51,729 nt of DNA from an uncultured Acidiphilium sp. (GCA_902495325.1 CABUWK010000013.1:1-51729), one strand, 5' to 3'. Numbered from the stretch's first letter, positions 17,242-26,483 are shown. Translations and numbers: made by a program. The notes: a model not told the origin generated them from the letters alone.

Positions 17242-18795
17242 CTAACCCGCCAGCCCGAAAAACGCCCCGATCGCCGCAAAGAAGACAAGCGTGAGCGAAA
17301 GGCAGATATTCTTTGCTTTTTCGGGGAGATTCACAGAATCGCCCGAAAGAAGCAGAAGCAGATACCAGGGGAAATACGCCGCGTCCGGAAACACCGCCGC
17401 CGAAAAAGAAAACGTGCCGGTCATTTTCAGAAACCCGTCGATCCCGCCGGACAAAAACGAAGTAATATTCACGCCTATAAGCCGATAAAACGGGAATATA
17501 ACATATAACAACAATGCGATCCACAGCCCGTAATACAAAAACGAAACCACGGGAAGCACCGCAAGATTGACGAGAAGAGAAATAAAATTAAACCTTCCGA
17601 ACGAAGTGATCGCGATCGGAAGGGTAAACAGTTCCGCAGCCGCCGTAACGGACAAAGCGGAAGCAAACGAATCGGGAAGAAAAGCAAGGCGACGCTTCAG
17701 AGCGGGCGCGAGAACGATCAGAGAAAAACACGCCGCATAGGAAAGCATAAACCCGACGGTGAACAGATCGACGGGATCGAGAAACAAAGTGACGATCGCC
17801 GAAAGCCCGAACGCGTTGAGGGAATCGGACTTCTCGCCGAGCGCACGGCTTGCCCCGAGCACGGAGCACATGACGGCTGCGCGCAAAGACGACGCCGAGC
17901 CTCCGCACAGATAGGCGTAAAAGAATAAAACGAAAGAAGTCGCAACGCTTTTGATCGTCTTCTTCCCGGGAAGTTTCCCGAGCAGAAAGGAAAGCGCGGT
18001 AAACAGCAACCCCACATGCATACCGGAAACGGCAAACACGTGCGCGATCCCCGTCATGCGGTAATTTTCAAGCGTATCGTAATCCACGCCGGAAAGATCG
18101 CCCGACAAAAGAGCTACGGCAACGCCTCCGTTTTCGCTTTCGCCGAAAACGTCAGACAGAAAATCGTTCACCTTTGCGGGAAGAGAATCCTTTCTCCCCG
18201 AAACCTTCACGGAGGGATAGCCTTCCGCAACCGAAGACACGCCGGCATTGCGGTAATAAAAAGAAAGCCCGGCATTCTTCTCCCTCGCCGCGCTTAAACG
18301 CGCGGTAAATTCCACGCGGTCGTAAAGGCGCACGTCATCTTTCGTCTTCACGGAAATCTTTCCCGTTTTGACCCCGTCCGTCGTACAGGAATCGATGATA
18401 ATCGACTTATAGCCGTCTTTTACGGAAACCGAAACAACTTCGCCGCACACGGAATATCTCCCGTCTTCCACCTCGCCGCGCCTTATTGCCGAGATCGAAG
18501 CGGAACACAGGAAGAATCCCGCGGCAACAAAAGCCGCAGCGAGAAGAAAATCGAAAAACAACGCGCGTTCTCTTCTTTCCGGCGAAAGTTTGCGGCACAG
18601 GGGAAACGCAATCGAAAGGAGCGCCGCGGGAATCGCGACGCAGAGAAATACGTTCTTCAATTTTCCGTCGCTTCTCAGCGAACATAACGCGATCCCTCCG
18701 ATCAGAGCCGTTGCCCATAACAGAATCGGTCTGTAATTGATCGGTCTTTCTCTCGTTCTGCCCGCTCCCGCGATTTCCCCCTCGTGTTCGTTCAT
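17242..18795 (-). CDS. comEC: ComEC/Rec2-family DNA uptake channel protein
   Basis: 517 residues, polytopic. An N-terminal DUF4131-like region (about 20-200, including an OB-fold-like part GRYSVCGEVVSVSVKDGYKS) is followed by the Competence domain: ALLSGDLSGVDYDTLENYRMTGIAHVFAVSGMHVGLLF, then repeated membrane segments to the C-terminus. It would pass single-stranded DNA into the cell. The usual C-terminal metallo-beta-lactamase domain is absent; the protein ends after the last membrane helices. An independent metallo-beta-lactamase gene sits immediately upstream with a 4-base overlap. Confidence 0.9.
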   Translation of the reverse strand: MNEHEGEIAGAGRTRERPINYRPILLWATALIGGIALCSLRSDGKLKNVFLCVAIPAALLSIAFPLCRKLSPERRERALFFDFLLAAAFVAAGFFLCSASISAIRRGEVEDGRYSVCGEVVSVSVKDGYKSIIIDSCTTDGVKTGKISVKTKDDVRLYDRVEFTARLSAAREKNAGLSFYYRNAGVSSVAEGYPSVKVSGRKDSLPAKVNDFLSDVFGESENGGVAVALLSGDLSGVDYDTLENYRMTGIAHVFAVSGMHVGLLFTALSFLLGKLPGKKTIKSVATSFVLFFYAYLCGGSASSLRAAVMCSVLGASRALGEKSDSLNAFGLSAIVTLFLDPVDLFTVGFMLSYAACFSLIVLAPALKRRLAFLPDSFASALSVTAAAELFTLPIAITSFGRFNFISLLVNLAVLPVVSFLYYGLWIALLLYVIFPFYRLIGVNITSFLSGGIDGFLKMTGTFSFSAAVFPDAAYFPWYLLLLLSGDSVNLPEKAKNICLSLTLVFFAAIGAFFGLAG

Positions 18796-19511
18796 ACGCG
18801 ATATGTTTTCCCCTCTTCGGCGGGAATGCAGCCTTGTCTTTCGATCTCCCGCACGATATCCTCCTCTTTATAAGTCGGTAAAAAATGACTGATAATCGAC
18901 TTAACGCCGCACTTTTTCGCATATTCGCCGCAATCGGCAATACTCATATGCGGCTTTTGCAAAGAACCGTCTTTCTCCGAAAACGCACCGTCCAGCACGG
19001 CAAGATCCGCCCCCGTTAAAAGAGGGATCAGCCGATCGGTCACGTTGGTATCGCCCGAATAAGCGAAAGTTTCCTTTCCGCAGGCAATTTTAACCCCGAC
19101 GGCGGGAACGGGATGTTTCATCGCAAAAAAAGAAAATTCGACGCCGTTCCTCTTTTCCGTCGTTCCGTCCTTCACACAGACAGGCAAAAACCACGGAAGC
19201 CCGCATATTGCGGCGGCAAACGGCGAATCGTCATCCGGATGGAACAGAACGATCTTCTTCGGTTCGCCCGTTTTTGCCCGATTTTCGAGATAATAATTGA
19301 ACACGCCGAGATCGCAGGCATGATCGAAATGAAAATGAGAAAGCACGATACAATCGAGCGCGTAAGGATCGGTCACGCCGCGCAACGCGGAGAAAACGCC
19401 TTCGCCGCAATCGAGAAGGATCTTCTTTTCCCCGATCGTAAGCAGATAACCGCTTGTTTTCCCGCCCGCAGGCGGAAAAGGTCCGTATTTTCCGAGCACC
19501 GTAAGTTCCAT
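18792..19511 (-). CDS. MBL-fold metallohydrolase
   Basis: 239 residues with ATG start behind GGAGG. Metal-binding motifs: SHFHFDHACD (about 58-67), the His/Asp positions at MKHPVPAVG and YSGDTNVTD (about 151-159), and SHFLPTY near the end. The layout resembles RNase Z-like and cyclic-nucleotide phosphodiesterase MBL enzymes more than the ComEC tail domain. The substrate cannot be told. First gene of the run MBL-comEC-holA, with its own promoter at 19565-19593. Confidence 0.85.
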   Translation of the reverse strand: MELTVLGKYGPFPPAGGKTSGYLLTIGEKKILLDCGEGVFSALRGVTDPYALDCIVLSHFHFDHACDLGVFNYYLENRAKTGEPKKIVLFHPDDDSPFAAAICGLPWFLPVCVKDGTTEKRNGVEFSFFAMKHPVPAVGVKIACGKETFAYSGDTNVTDRLIPLLTGADLAVLDGAFSEKDGSLQKPHMSIADCGEYAKKCGVKSIISHFLPTYKEEDIVREIERQGCIPAEEGKTYRV

Positions 19512-19564
19512 TATAACCTCCCCGTTCCGCCGTGCGGATCTTGCGCCAATATCAATTCAAAATA

Positions 19565-19593
19565 ATTGTAACGCAAATCGGCAACATTGTCAA
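19565..19593 (-). promoter_or_regulatory. sigma-A promoter of the MBL/comEC operon
   Basis: Minus strand TTGACA, 17-bp spacer, TACAAT, about 53 bases before the start codon. Confidence 0.75.
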
Positions 19594-19663
19594 TCCGATC
19601 GGAAAGATTTTCCGAAAGGCAGAAAAAAAAGTTAAAATTCGCAATGTTGCGCCATAAAAACCA

Positions 19664-19692
19664 TTGCCTTTCCTTTGCGGATTTGCTATAAT
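19664..19692 (+). promoter_or_regulatory. sigma-A promoter of the probable 6S RNA
   Basis: TTGCCT, 17-bp spacer, TATAAT, ending about 7 bases before the closing stem of the RNA. Confidence 0.75.
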
Positions 19693-19696
19693 ATGT

Positions 19697-19918
19697 GCCG
19701 TAGAGAATCTTTTCTGCGGTGTTCGAGGCGGGGTGTAATTCTATCCACGTCACAAATTAGGGAGCTGATTTGTCTATGCCGATATGCAAAGCCTGTGGTC
19801 GTTGTCTTTGAGCAGACCTATATGACAGGAAGTCAGAGTCGGCAAGCATCGCACCCACCTGCTTTTTCAGCGGGTTGAAATTTACCACGTACGGCACAGG
19901 CAGGAGATTTTTTACGGT
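19697..19918 (+). ncRNA. ssrS: 6S RNA (probable)
   Basis: About 220 bases. Strong promoter, no open frame, and ends that pair with each other: CCGTA with TACGG, GAATCT with AGATTT, CTGC with GCAG, giving the long rod closed at its termini that is typical of 6S RNA. The 3' half (GCATCGCACCCACCTG ... GGGTTGAAATTTACC) looks like the conserved 3' portion of Firmicutes 6S RNAs as I remember them. 6S RNA binds the sigma-A RNA polymerase holoenzyme. The call rests on structure and recognition, not on a covariance search. Confidence 0.72.
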
Positions 19919-20099
19919 TTTCGGCTTTTCGTTAAAACAGAATAAGGTCCGCATATTTTCCGACGGATCCGACGCATTTCCCGTGCAAGCTTTCCTCGTT
20001 GGTTTCCCGGGATATATCATCGACCGGGTTTTGAAAATACGCAAGAAATTTTCCGGGAAAACATTTTTCGGAGAAAACAAGAAATTTGCTTTCAAATCG

Positions 20100-20128
20100 T
20101 TGCATTTTTCCTGCGGATATGTTACAAT
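20100..20128 (+). promoter_or_regulatory. sigma-A promoter of tRNA-Glu
   Basis: TTGCAT, 17-bp spacer, TACAAT, 21 bases before the tRNA. Confidence 0.75.
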
Positions 20129-20149
20129 TAATAGCACTTGGTAATACAT

Positions 20150-20224
20150 GGCCTCATGGTCAAGCGGTTAAGACATTGCCCTCTCACGGCAAAAACTGGG
20201 GTTCGATTCCCCATGGGGCTACCA
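20150..20224 (+). tRNA. tRNA-Glu(CTC)
   Basis: 75 bases including an encoded CCA. Acceptor stem GGCCTCA / TGGGGCT (first pair G-U), D arm with AAGCGGTTAAGA, anticodon stem-loop TTGCC-CTCTCAC-GGCAA giving anticodon CTC, and T arm TGGGG-TTCGATT-CCCCA. The first hairpin of the repeat array at 20231 serves as its terminator. Confidence 0.95.
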
Positions 20225-20230
20225 TAAAAA

Positions 20231-20668
20231 AATACGTCGACGAAGTCGGCGTATTTTTTTATGCCTGCCCCTCAGGGAAACGCCGCGGCATGCCCTTTTG
20301 TGCCGCGGTTCGTCAATTTGTCGCAGACAAATTTTTGCGGAGGGCTCCCGCTTGCGGGAAACCGCAATTTCCCATGCTTGTACCGAACACACAATACGTC
20401 GACGAAGCCGGCGTATTTTTTTATGCCTGCCCCTCAGGGAAACGCCGCGGCATGCCCTTTTGTGCCGCGGTTCGTCAATTTGCCGCAGGCAAATTTTTGC
20501 GGAGGGCTCCCGCTTGCGGGAAACCGCAATTTCCCTATGCCTATACAAAATACACACACAACACGTCGACGAAGTCGGCGTATTTTTTTATGCCTGCCCC
20601 TCAGGGGAACAGCGCGGCATGTCCTTTTATGCCGCGGTTCGTCAATTTGCCGCAAGCAAATTTTCAAC
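20231..20668. repeat. three tandem copies of a ~165-bp hairpin-rich repeat
   Basis: Copies start at 20231, 20393 and 20560 (periods 162 and 167); the third is cut short at about 20668. Each begins with a terminator-like hairpin (AATACGTCGAC GAA GTCGGCGTATT, then T's) and continues with further hairpins (CCGCGGCA / TGCCGCGG; AATTTGTC / GACAAATT; CCCG / CGGG). The second copy carries paired changes such as AATTTGCC / GGCAAATT, preserving the stem. The open frames across it show no protein-like features and no ribosome site. Confidence 0.75.
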
Positions 20669-20671
20669 AGT

Positions 20672-23338
20672 TCACCAGATTACCGGCGTTATACCGTCCG
20701 TATCATAATGCCAGTAATTTCCGGATTCCGTCGGTTTGTTCTTACTGTAATAATAACGGGTTGCCTTTTCTAAACAATCATCATCGATCGAAATATCATT
20801 CCATTGCGCGGCTGTCCCCTTATAAAACACAGCTTTCAGTTTAGTGCAACCCTGAAATGCCGATGATCTGACGGAAAGAACATTATTTCCGATTATAACG
20901 CTTGTCAGCTCACTGCAACCACAGAACACGGCATAACCAATAGAAGACGCACCGTCCGGAAGCGTAACACTTGTCAGCGAGCTGCACCCCCAAAACGTTT
21001 CACCACTGATAGAAGTTACGCGATTCGAAATTCTGACACCCGTAAGCCCGCTGCATCCATAGAATGCGGCACTCCCGATAGATGTCACACTATCCGGGAT
21101 CACAATGCTTGTCAGCGACCTGCAATTATAAAACGCAGAAGATCTGATTTCAGTCACACTGTCCGGGATCGCAACGCCTGTCAGCGATCCGCAACCATAG
21201 AACGCAGAAAACCCGATTTTAGTCACACTGCCGGGAATAACAACATTTGTCAGTGCGCTGCAACCATAAAATGTTTCATATTCGATAGAAGTTACGCTAT
21301 TTGAAATTCCGGCACTCGTAAGTCCGACACAATCTTTAAATGCGCCATAACCGATAGAAGTTACGCTATCGGGAATTATAATATTTGTCAATCCGCCGCA
21401 CCCACTGAATACTGAATCACCGATAGAAATTACGCCATCCGGGATTATAATATTTGTCAATCCGCTACATCCACTGAATGCCGAATTTTCAATGGAGGTT
21501 ACGCCATCCGGAATTATAATATTTGTCAATCCGCTGCACCCTTTAAACGAGGAAAAACAGATAGAAGTCACACGATCGGGAATCGTAACACTTGTCAGCG
21601 ACCTGCAATCCAGAAAGGTCTCACCACTGATAGAAGTTACGCTATTTGAAATTCTGACACTCATAAGTCCGACACATCCTTCAAATAAAGAAGAACCAAT
21701 CGAAGTTACGCTATCCGGAATTGTAATACTTGTAAGCTTCCGGCAATCCATGAACGCCGCATCTTCGATAAAATAAACACCGTCGGGAATTGTAACGTCT
21801 GTAAATGCGCAACCATAGAACGCATAAGCACCGATAGAAGTCACACTGCCCGGAATCGTAATATCCGTCAGCCTGCGGCAACTTTCAAACATCTTCTCTC
21901 CGACAGAGGTCACGCCGTCAAGAAACGTAACACTCGTCAACTCACCGCAAAGAGAGAACGCGGACGAACCGACGGAAACTACACTGTCGGGGATCGTAAT
22001 GCTTGTAAGGGCACTATCTCCGAAGGCATAAGCCCCGATAGAAGTTACGCTGTCCGGGATCGTGATATTCGTCAGTCCGCTTTCATAGAATGCGGATGAA
22101 CCGACAGAAGTCACCCTACCGGGAATTACAATACTCGTCAATCCATCGCATTCACGGAATGCCGCACTGCCGATAGAAGTTATACTATCCGGAAGCGTAA
22201 CATTCGTCAGTCTGCGGCATCTTTCGAACATCTGATCTCCGACAGAGGTCACGCCGTCAAGGATCGTGACACTCGTAAGCCCGCTGCCATAGAATGCGGC
22301 ATCCCCGACAGAAACAACACTACCGGGAATCGTAATGTCCGTAATGCCTTCGCATAACGCAAACGCCTGATTGCCGATAGACGTTACGCCATCCGGGATC
22401 GTAACGCTTTTCAGTCCGCTACACTTATAAAACGACTGATCGCCGACCGATTTTACGCTATCCGGGATCGTAATATCCGTCAGCCCGCCGCATCCACAGA
22501 ATGCGGTATCCCCGATAGCGGTAACACTTCCGTCATCGGGAATAACGCTGTTTTTGCAACCGGAGACCAAAGTTCCGGTTGCGGTATCGATAATACAATC
22601 GGAAACGCTTTTATATTTTGTATTTCCTTCCGCCACAACCAGGCTTTCAAGTCCGATGCAACCGTCGAATACCCGATTGCCGATATCGGTCACGCCACGC
22701 CCTATTACTAAGCCCGTAAGTTTCGGGCAATCGGAAAAAGCACGGTCTCCGACAGAAGACACTCCGTTCCCCATTGTTACGCTTGCAAGGTTGTCGCAAC
22801 GAGAAAAAGCTTCATCGCCGATATCGGTCACATTATCCGGAATTACAATGCTTGTCAAGCCCGTGCAACATCCGAAAGCATTGACGCCGATAGACGATAC
22901 GCCGCTTCCTATTGTTACACGGGTGAGTTTGCGGCAAAAATAAAAAGAATAGCCGCCGATCTGACCGGAAGTAACAGTCACTTCCGACAAATAATCCTTA
23001 CGCAAATAGTCAAAAATAAAAGCCAGACCGGTTACTTTTTCCATGTAGCAATTATAGAACGCGGTTCTGCCGACAGCGGTCACACTATCCGGAACCGTCA
23101 GGCTTATAAGATCTTCGCAATCGAAAAACGCATCGAAATCGATAGAAGTAACAGCTTTATTTTTGTATTCGGACCTTATCACGATATCGGTTTTGTTGCC
23201 GTTTCTCCCGATGACCGAAAAAGTATTTCCGTCAGACGCAAGCCTGAGCCTGACGTCATATTGATCCCAGACGGCGGTTAAGGTCATGTCTCCGAAAGAC
23301 CCTTTTCCGATTTCCGTTATTTTACCGTCCGGACTTTC
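20672..23338 (-). CDS. BspA-like leucine-rich repeat protein, 3' part of an interrupted gene
   Basis: Open to the TGA at 20672-20674. It consists of roughly 30 or more LRR_5 (BspA-type) repeats of about 23 residues, pattern LTSVTIPDSVTSIGSSAFYGC, ending in YYYSKNKPTESGNYWHY. Such surface repeats often mediate adhesion. The first internal ATG is at 23287 (871 residues), but that start has no signal peptide. The frame is the same as that of 23339-24052 and is separated from it only by a TGA at 23339-23341, so this is the body of the same lipoprotein gene. If the TGA is real, this part is probably not exported. Confidence 0.8.
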   Translation of the reverse strand, partial: ESPDGKITEIGKGSFGDMTLTAVWDQYDVRLRLASDGNTFSVIGRNGNKTDIVIRSEYKNKAVTSIDFDAFFDCEDLISLTVPDSVTAVGRTAFYNCYMEKVTGLAFIFDYLRKDYLSEVTVTSGQIGGYSFYFCRKLTRVTIGSGVSSIGVNAFGCCTGLTSIVIPDNVTDIGDEAFSRCDNLASVTMGNGVSSVGDRAFSDCPKLTGLVIGRGVTDIGNRVFDGCIGLESLVVAEGNTKYKSVSDCIIDTATGTLVSGCKNSVIPDDGSVTAIGDTAFCGCGGLTDITIPDSVKSVGDQSFYKCSGLKSVTIPDGVTSIGNQAFALCEGITDITIPGSVVSVGDAAFYGSGLTSVTILDGVTSVGDQMFERCRRLTNVTLPDSITSIGSAAFRECDGLTSIVIPGRVTSVGSSAFYESGLTNITIPDSVTSIGAYAFGDSALTSITIPDSVVSVGSSAFSLCGELTSVTFLDGVTSVGEKMFESCRRLTDITIPGSVTSIGAYAFYGCAFTDVTIPDGVYFIEDAAFMDCRKLTSITIPDSVTSIGSSLFEGCVGLMSVRISNSVTSISGETFLDCRSLTSVTIPDRVTSICFSSFKGCSGLTNIIIPDGVTSIENSAFSGCSGLTNIIIPDGVISIGDSVFSGCGGLTNIIIPDSVTSIGYGAFKDCVGLTSAGISNSVTSIEYETFYGCSALTNVVIPGSVTKIGFSAFYGCGSLTGVAIPDSVTEIRSSAFYNCRSLTSIVIPDSVTSIGSAAFYGCSGLTGVRISNRVTSISGETFWGCSSLTSVTLPDGASSIGYAVFCGCSELTSVIIGNNVLSVRSSAFQGCTKLKAVFYKGTAAQWNDISIDDDCLEKATRYYYSKNKPTESGNYWHYDTDGITPVIW

Positions 23339-24052
23339 TCACCCTATAAAATCCGCGTTGATATCATAGGGATCCCGAAGCGTTATCGTTTCGTCTTCCA
23401 CCGTATATTCTGTCGGATTAGACGGATCATTGCCGCCGTTTCCCAAATCGTATGTAATTTTATAGGTAATAATATTCCATTCTGCCGTTACCGCCGCGTC
23501 TTCCGTGACAGGCTTTGAAAAATCATAATTCCAGCCGCAAAAAGCATAACCGTTCCTTGTCGTGGCAGGCTCGGGAATCAACGAATCCTCTTCTGCCGTC
23601 CGGCTATCGACGGGCGTGCCGCCGTTTGCGTCAAACGAAACGGTATACAGAGGTCTGCGACGAATCGTTACCTCGTATACATTTTCCGGTTCGTCACCCT
23701 TCATCCCGATCACGTAAACAATATTGTCTCCGATATCCAACGGAATAATTTTCGTCTCAATCTCCCGGTCGCCGCAGATATCCCATGCGACAATAAATTT
23801 TACTTGACCGGTTGTCCTGATCTCATCGATAAAGGAAAAAGTTTTCGTATCGTTACTCACTTTACCGTACGCTTTATCTTCGTTTACCGTAAGAGATCTG
23901 AAAGACATCGAGTCTTCGGGAAGAAGGTCCGATTCTTCCGTACCGTCGATCCCGGTATCTCCGCCTGAATGCTCCTTACCGCAGGAAAAACAGAAAACGG
24001 CGACCGCGCACGACATAAGCAAAAGCAGAACAACGTTGATTTTCTTTCTCAT
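23339..24052 (-). CDS. lipoprotein with InlB repeats, 5' part of an interrupted gene
   Basis: 237 residues from the ATG at 24052 behind AGGAGA. Lipoprotein signal peptide (KKINVVLLLLMSCAVAVFCF, lipidated Cys in FSCGK). A linker with a cadherin-like/Pfam DUF4959-type pattern (VIGMKGDEPENVYEVTI) precedes an InlB/Flg_new repeat (YTVSFDANGGTPVDSRT ... NGYAFCGWNYDFSKPV). A second repeat begins at YKITYDLGNGGNDPSNP and stops at ADFIG-TGA. The frame continues after the TGA as ESPDGKITEIGKG, completing that repeat. Confidence 0.8.
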   Translation of the reverse strand: MRKKINVVLLLLMSCAVAVFCFSCGKEHSGGDTGIDGTEESDLLPEDSMSFRSLTVNEDKAYGKVSNDTKTFSFIDEIRTTGQVKFIVAWDICGDREIETKIIPLDIGDNIVYVIGMKGDEPENVYEVTIRRRPLYTVSFDANGGTPVDSRTAEEDSLIPEPATTRNGYAFCGWNYDFSKPVTEDAAVTAEWNIITYKITYDLGNGGNDPSNPTEYTVEDETITLRDPYDINADFIG

Positions 24053-24134
24053 AAAATATTTCTCCTCTACCGCCCCGATTGTTTCCCCGGCAGCCGGATT
24101 TGGCATCAGATGTAAATTTTCCCTTAAATAATTC

Positions 24135-24169
24135 AAAGCCTCGTACGGATCATTTCCGCACGGGGCTTT
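24135..24169 (-). terminator. hairpin downstream of ppx
   Basis: AAAGCC-CGT-CGG stem around a 7-base loop, with moderately T-rich sequence after it on the minus strand. It lies about 105 bases past the ppx stop and 85 bases upstream of the LRR lipoprotein gene. Confidence 0.5.
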
Positions 24170-24274
24170 CGCTTTTCATTTTTTCGTGTTTTTATCCGGA
24201 TCGTTATGCCGGGCAAGAATAAAAACGCTGATAATCGGCTTATAGACCGACAAACGCAAAAACAAGAGACTTGT

Positions 24275-25789
24275 TTACAGAATTTCGAGGTTCTTGCGGA
24301 ACACCCTTCTGAAGTCCTGAGAGGCGGTAAGCGCGTCCTTGATCTCAAGCGAAGCGTCGCCGTCCACTTCCGTTTTCATGATAACGGAATCGCCGAGCAC
24401 GTCGCAATTGATCGTCTGCACGCAGGAAGACATGCTGCGATCGAGACTTTCCGCGATTCTGAGCATCACGCCGAGCTTGCGGATCGCGTCTACGTCGTCT
24501 TCCGTAATGTAGGCTTTATACCGGACAACGTCGCTCATGGAAAACTCGTCGTTCTTGTGTACGGACGCCACGAGAGAAGCCATTACGATCTCGCGATGGG
24601 TCATGCCGTAAATCGCGGCGTTGCGGATGATGTAGGCGGTATGCTTGTGGTAATCGTAATAACGGATCGCCGTGCCCGCATCGTGCAGCATCGCGACGAC
24701 TTTCAGTATTTTAAGATACTGACGGGGGAATTTGTGCAGAACGCGCAGCTGTTTGAACAGCTGAACGGACAGATTCACCACGTGCTCCACATGTTTGATA
24801 TTGCACCCGTAGAAACGGATCAGCGTCTGCAGACTGTAAGTAAGCACGTCGGAAATGGGCTTTTCGATCGTGATGGGCATCGCGTAATTGAACATGATCC
24901 CTTCGCGCAGACCGCAGCCGGAAATGACCATATTGTTGAAATTCATGTATTTCACAAAGCTTGCGATGGCAGCAAACGCGCTCGGAAGAATATCCGCACG
25001 GTCGGAAGAAATGCCCTTGATCCTCTTCTTTTTGTCGAGATCGAGAACCTTGATCATGTTATAGATATTATCGAACTCTTCCGCGGGAATGTTATAGTTG
25101 TGCACGTTGTTGAGGGGGCACTTTCTCATCATTTTGCTGATCTTGCAAAGGTTGCGGAAAGAACCGCCCACGCCGATGAGCTGCGTTTCGGGGTCGATAT
25201 CCTTCAGCCATTCGATGCGCTTCAGCTGCTCGGTGAAAAACTCCTCGATCTTCGCCGCCTGCTCCTCGGGGGCAAGCCCGTCGCCCGAGAACAGCTCCGT
25301 CAAAGTAACGGCGCCGAACGGCAGAGTTTCGTAATTCAGAAGATTTTTTCTGTTATACTGCACGATTTTCGTGCTGCCGCCGCCGATCTCGAAAATGATC
25401 CCCTTGGGGATATCCATTGTGTTGATAACGCCCTTATAGACGTACATTGCCTCTTCTTCCGCCGAGAGCACGCGAAGTTTGATACCGCAGGTCGTGGCGA
25501 CCTCTTCCAGGAAGCTTCTCTGATTTTTCGCACGTCTTACCGCAGCCGTCGCGACGGCGATGATTTTTTCGATCCCGTACGCATCGCAAAGTTTGCGAAA
25601 CATTTTCAGCGTTTTCATCGTTTCCGCAATGCGCTGCGGCTTTAAAAACCCGTCTCTTTCCATATCCTTGCCGAGCCGCACGCTTTCTTTCAGCTGATCG
25701 ACGACCATGAAATGCCCGTCTCCCAGCATTTCCACAATGACGAGTCTCGCTGTGTTCGACCCAAGGTCGATAATACCGATTTTTTCCAC
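24275..25789 (-). CDS. Ppx/GppA family exopolyphosphatase with HD domain
   Basis: 504 residues from a GTG start. The N-terminal ASKHA fold shows IGIIDLGSNTARLVIVEM, VATAAVRRAKN (about 81-91), and FEIGGGSTKIVQY (about 142-154), the phosphate-binding motifs of polyphosphatase/pppGpp phosphatase enzymes. The C-terminal part (about 320-500) is an HD-type domain with MLHDAGTAIRYYDYHKHT. It would hydrolyse polyphosphate or pppGpp in the cytoplasm; which cannot be decided. Apparently transcribed alone. Confidence 0.9.
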   Translation of the reverse strand: MEKIGIIDLGSNTARLVIVEMLGDGHFMVVDQLKESVRLGKDMERDGFLKPQRIAETMKTLKMFRKLCDAYGIEKIIAVATAAVRRAKNQRSFLEEVATTCGIKLRVLSAEEEAMYVYKGVINTMDIPKGIIFEIGGGSTKIVQYNRKNLLNYETLPFGAVTLTELFSGDGLAPEEQAAKIEEFFTEQLKRIEWLKDIDPETQLIGVGGSFRNLCKISKMMRKCPLNNVHNYNIPAEEFDNIYNMIKVLDLDKKKRIKGISSDRADILPSAFAAIASFVKYMNFNNMVISGCGLREGIMFNYAMPITIEKPISDVLTYSLQTLIRFYGCNIKHVEHVVNLSVQLFKQLRVLHKFPRQYLKILKVVAMLHDAGTAIRYYDYHKHTAYIIRNAAIYGMTHREIVMASLVASVHKNDEFSMSDVVRYKAYITEDDVDAIRKLGVMLRIAESLDRSMSSCVQTINCDVLGDSVIMKTEVDGDASLEIKDALTASQDFRRVFRKNLEIL

Positions 25790-26075
25790 TTTTTCTACCT
25801 CTTGTCTATTGTAAAAAAATCTGACAACCGCACCGCTTTCCGCGAAGCCTGCCGATTACAATATTCCTTGATTTTTACTTGCATTATCATAACATATTTT
25901 TAAGATTTTGAAAAGAGGTTTTCGCGATATTTGTGCAGTTTTTTTTATTTATTGTGCATTTTGCCAACCACAATCGGTAGGCTTAACATTTTCCACGTGC
26001 GCAACATGTTGTATTTTTCCCTTCCGCGGACCTGAGGATCCCCCTGCGGCGGTTTTCCGCACAGTCCCTAAGCAG

Positions 26076-26483
26076 TCAGGAAGATTTTTCCTCTTTTTCT
26101 TTTCCGGAATTTCCGAGCCCGGGAATTTTCGGAGAAAGGAACTGAAACACCCCGAGGGCAATCAGAAATCCGCCGAAGATCTTCCGCAACACGCCGGAAG
26201 GCGCCGCCGAGGCGAGAAAGCTCCCCGCGACGGACAGAGCGACCGCCGGCAGACACAGGATCCATAAGCCCTCTTTCTCTACCCTTCCGTTTTTCGCATG
26301 GATAAAAAGGGCGAGCGCCGCCATAGGGATAAACGCCGCGAGATTCACAGCCTGCGCCTCGTGCTGTCCCACGCCGAAAAAGATGGTCAGCATCGGGATC
26401 AGAATCGTTCCGCCGCCCATTCCCATGCCGCCCAGAATTCCGGAAATAACTCCGCATAAGGCGAATAACAGCCATTTTATCAT
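26076..26483 (-). CDS. half-size TauE/SafE (TSUP) membrane protein
   Basis: 135 residues with about four membrane segments. Family signature near the N-terminus: GVISGILGGMGMGGGTILIP, followed by HEAQAVNLAAFIPMA. Full-size TSUP anion transporters have about 250 residues and eight helices from two such halves. The partner half is encoded 10 bases upstream. Together they probably form one transporter for sulfite, sulfoacetate or another small anion (inference). Confidence 0.85.
   Translation of the reverse strand: MIKWLLFALCGVISGILGGMGMGGGTILIPMLTIFFGVGQHEAQAVNLAAFIPMAALALFIHAKNGRVEKEGLWILCLPAVALSVAGSFLASAAPSGVLRKIFGGFLIALGVFQFLSPKIPGLGNSGKEKEEKSS

Noticed and set aside
18792..19511. MBL gene as the detached C-terminal domain of ComEC
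   Set aside because: Its motif layout starts at the N-terminus like RNase Z-type enzymes and lacks the ComEC tail context; kept only as a possibility in the findings.
20231..20668. CRISPR-like repeats or a repeated protein
   Set aside because: Units are about 165 bp, differ throughout and have no short unique spacers. Open frames across them lack a ribosome site and are explained by the repeat.
23339..23341. UGA recoded as tryptophan genome-wide
   Set aside because: TGA ends several intact genes at the expected place (8426-9727, 44158-45582, 46253-46876), so only a local event is supported.
1595..24245. Recurring ATAATCGACTTA motif (about 1600, 8390, 18396, 18890, 24230)
   Set aside because: Two occurrences are inside comEC and the MBL gene, where they encode KSII. 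The rest show no consistent position or symmetry.
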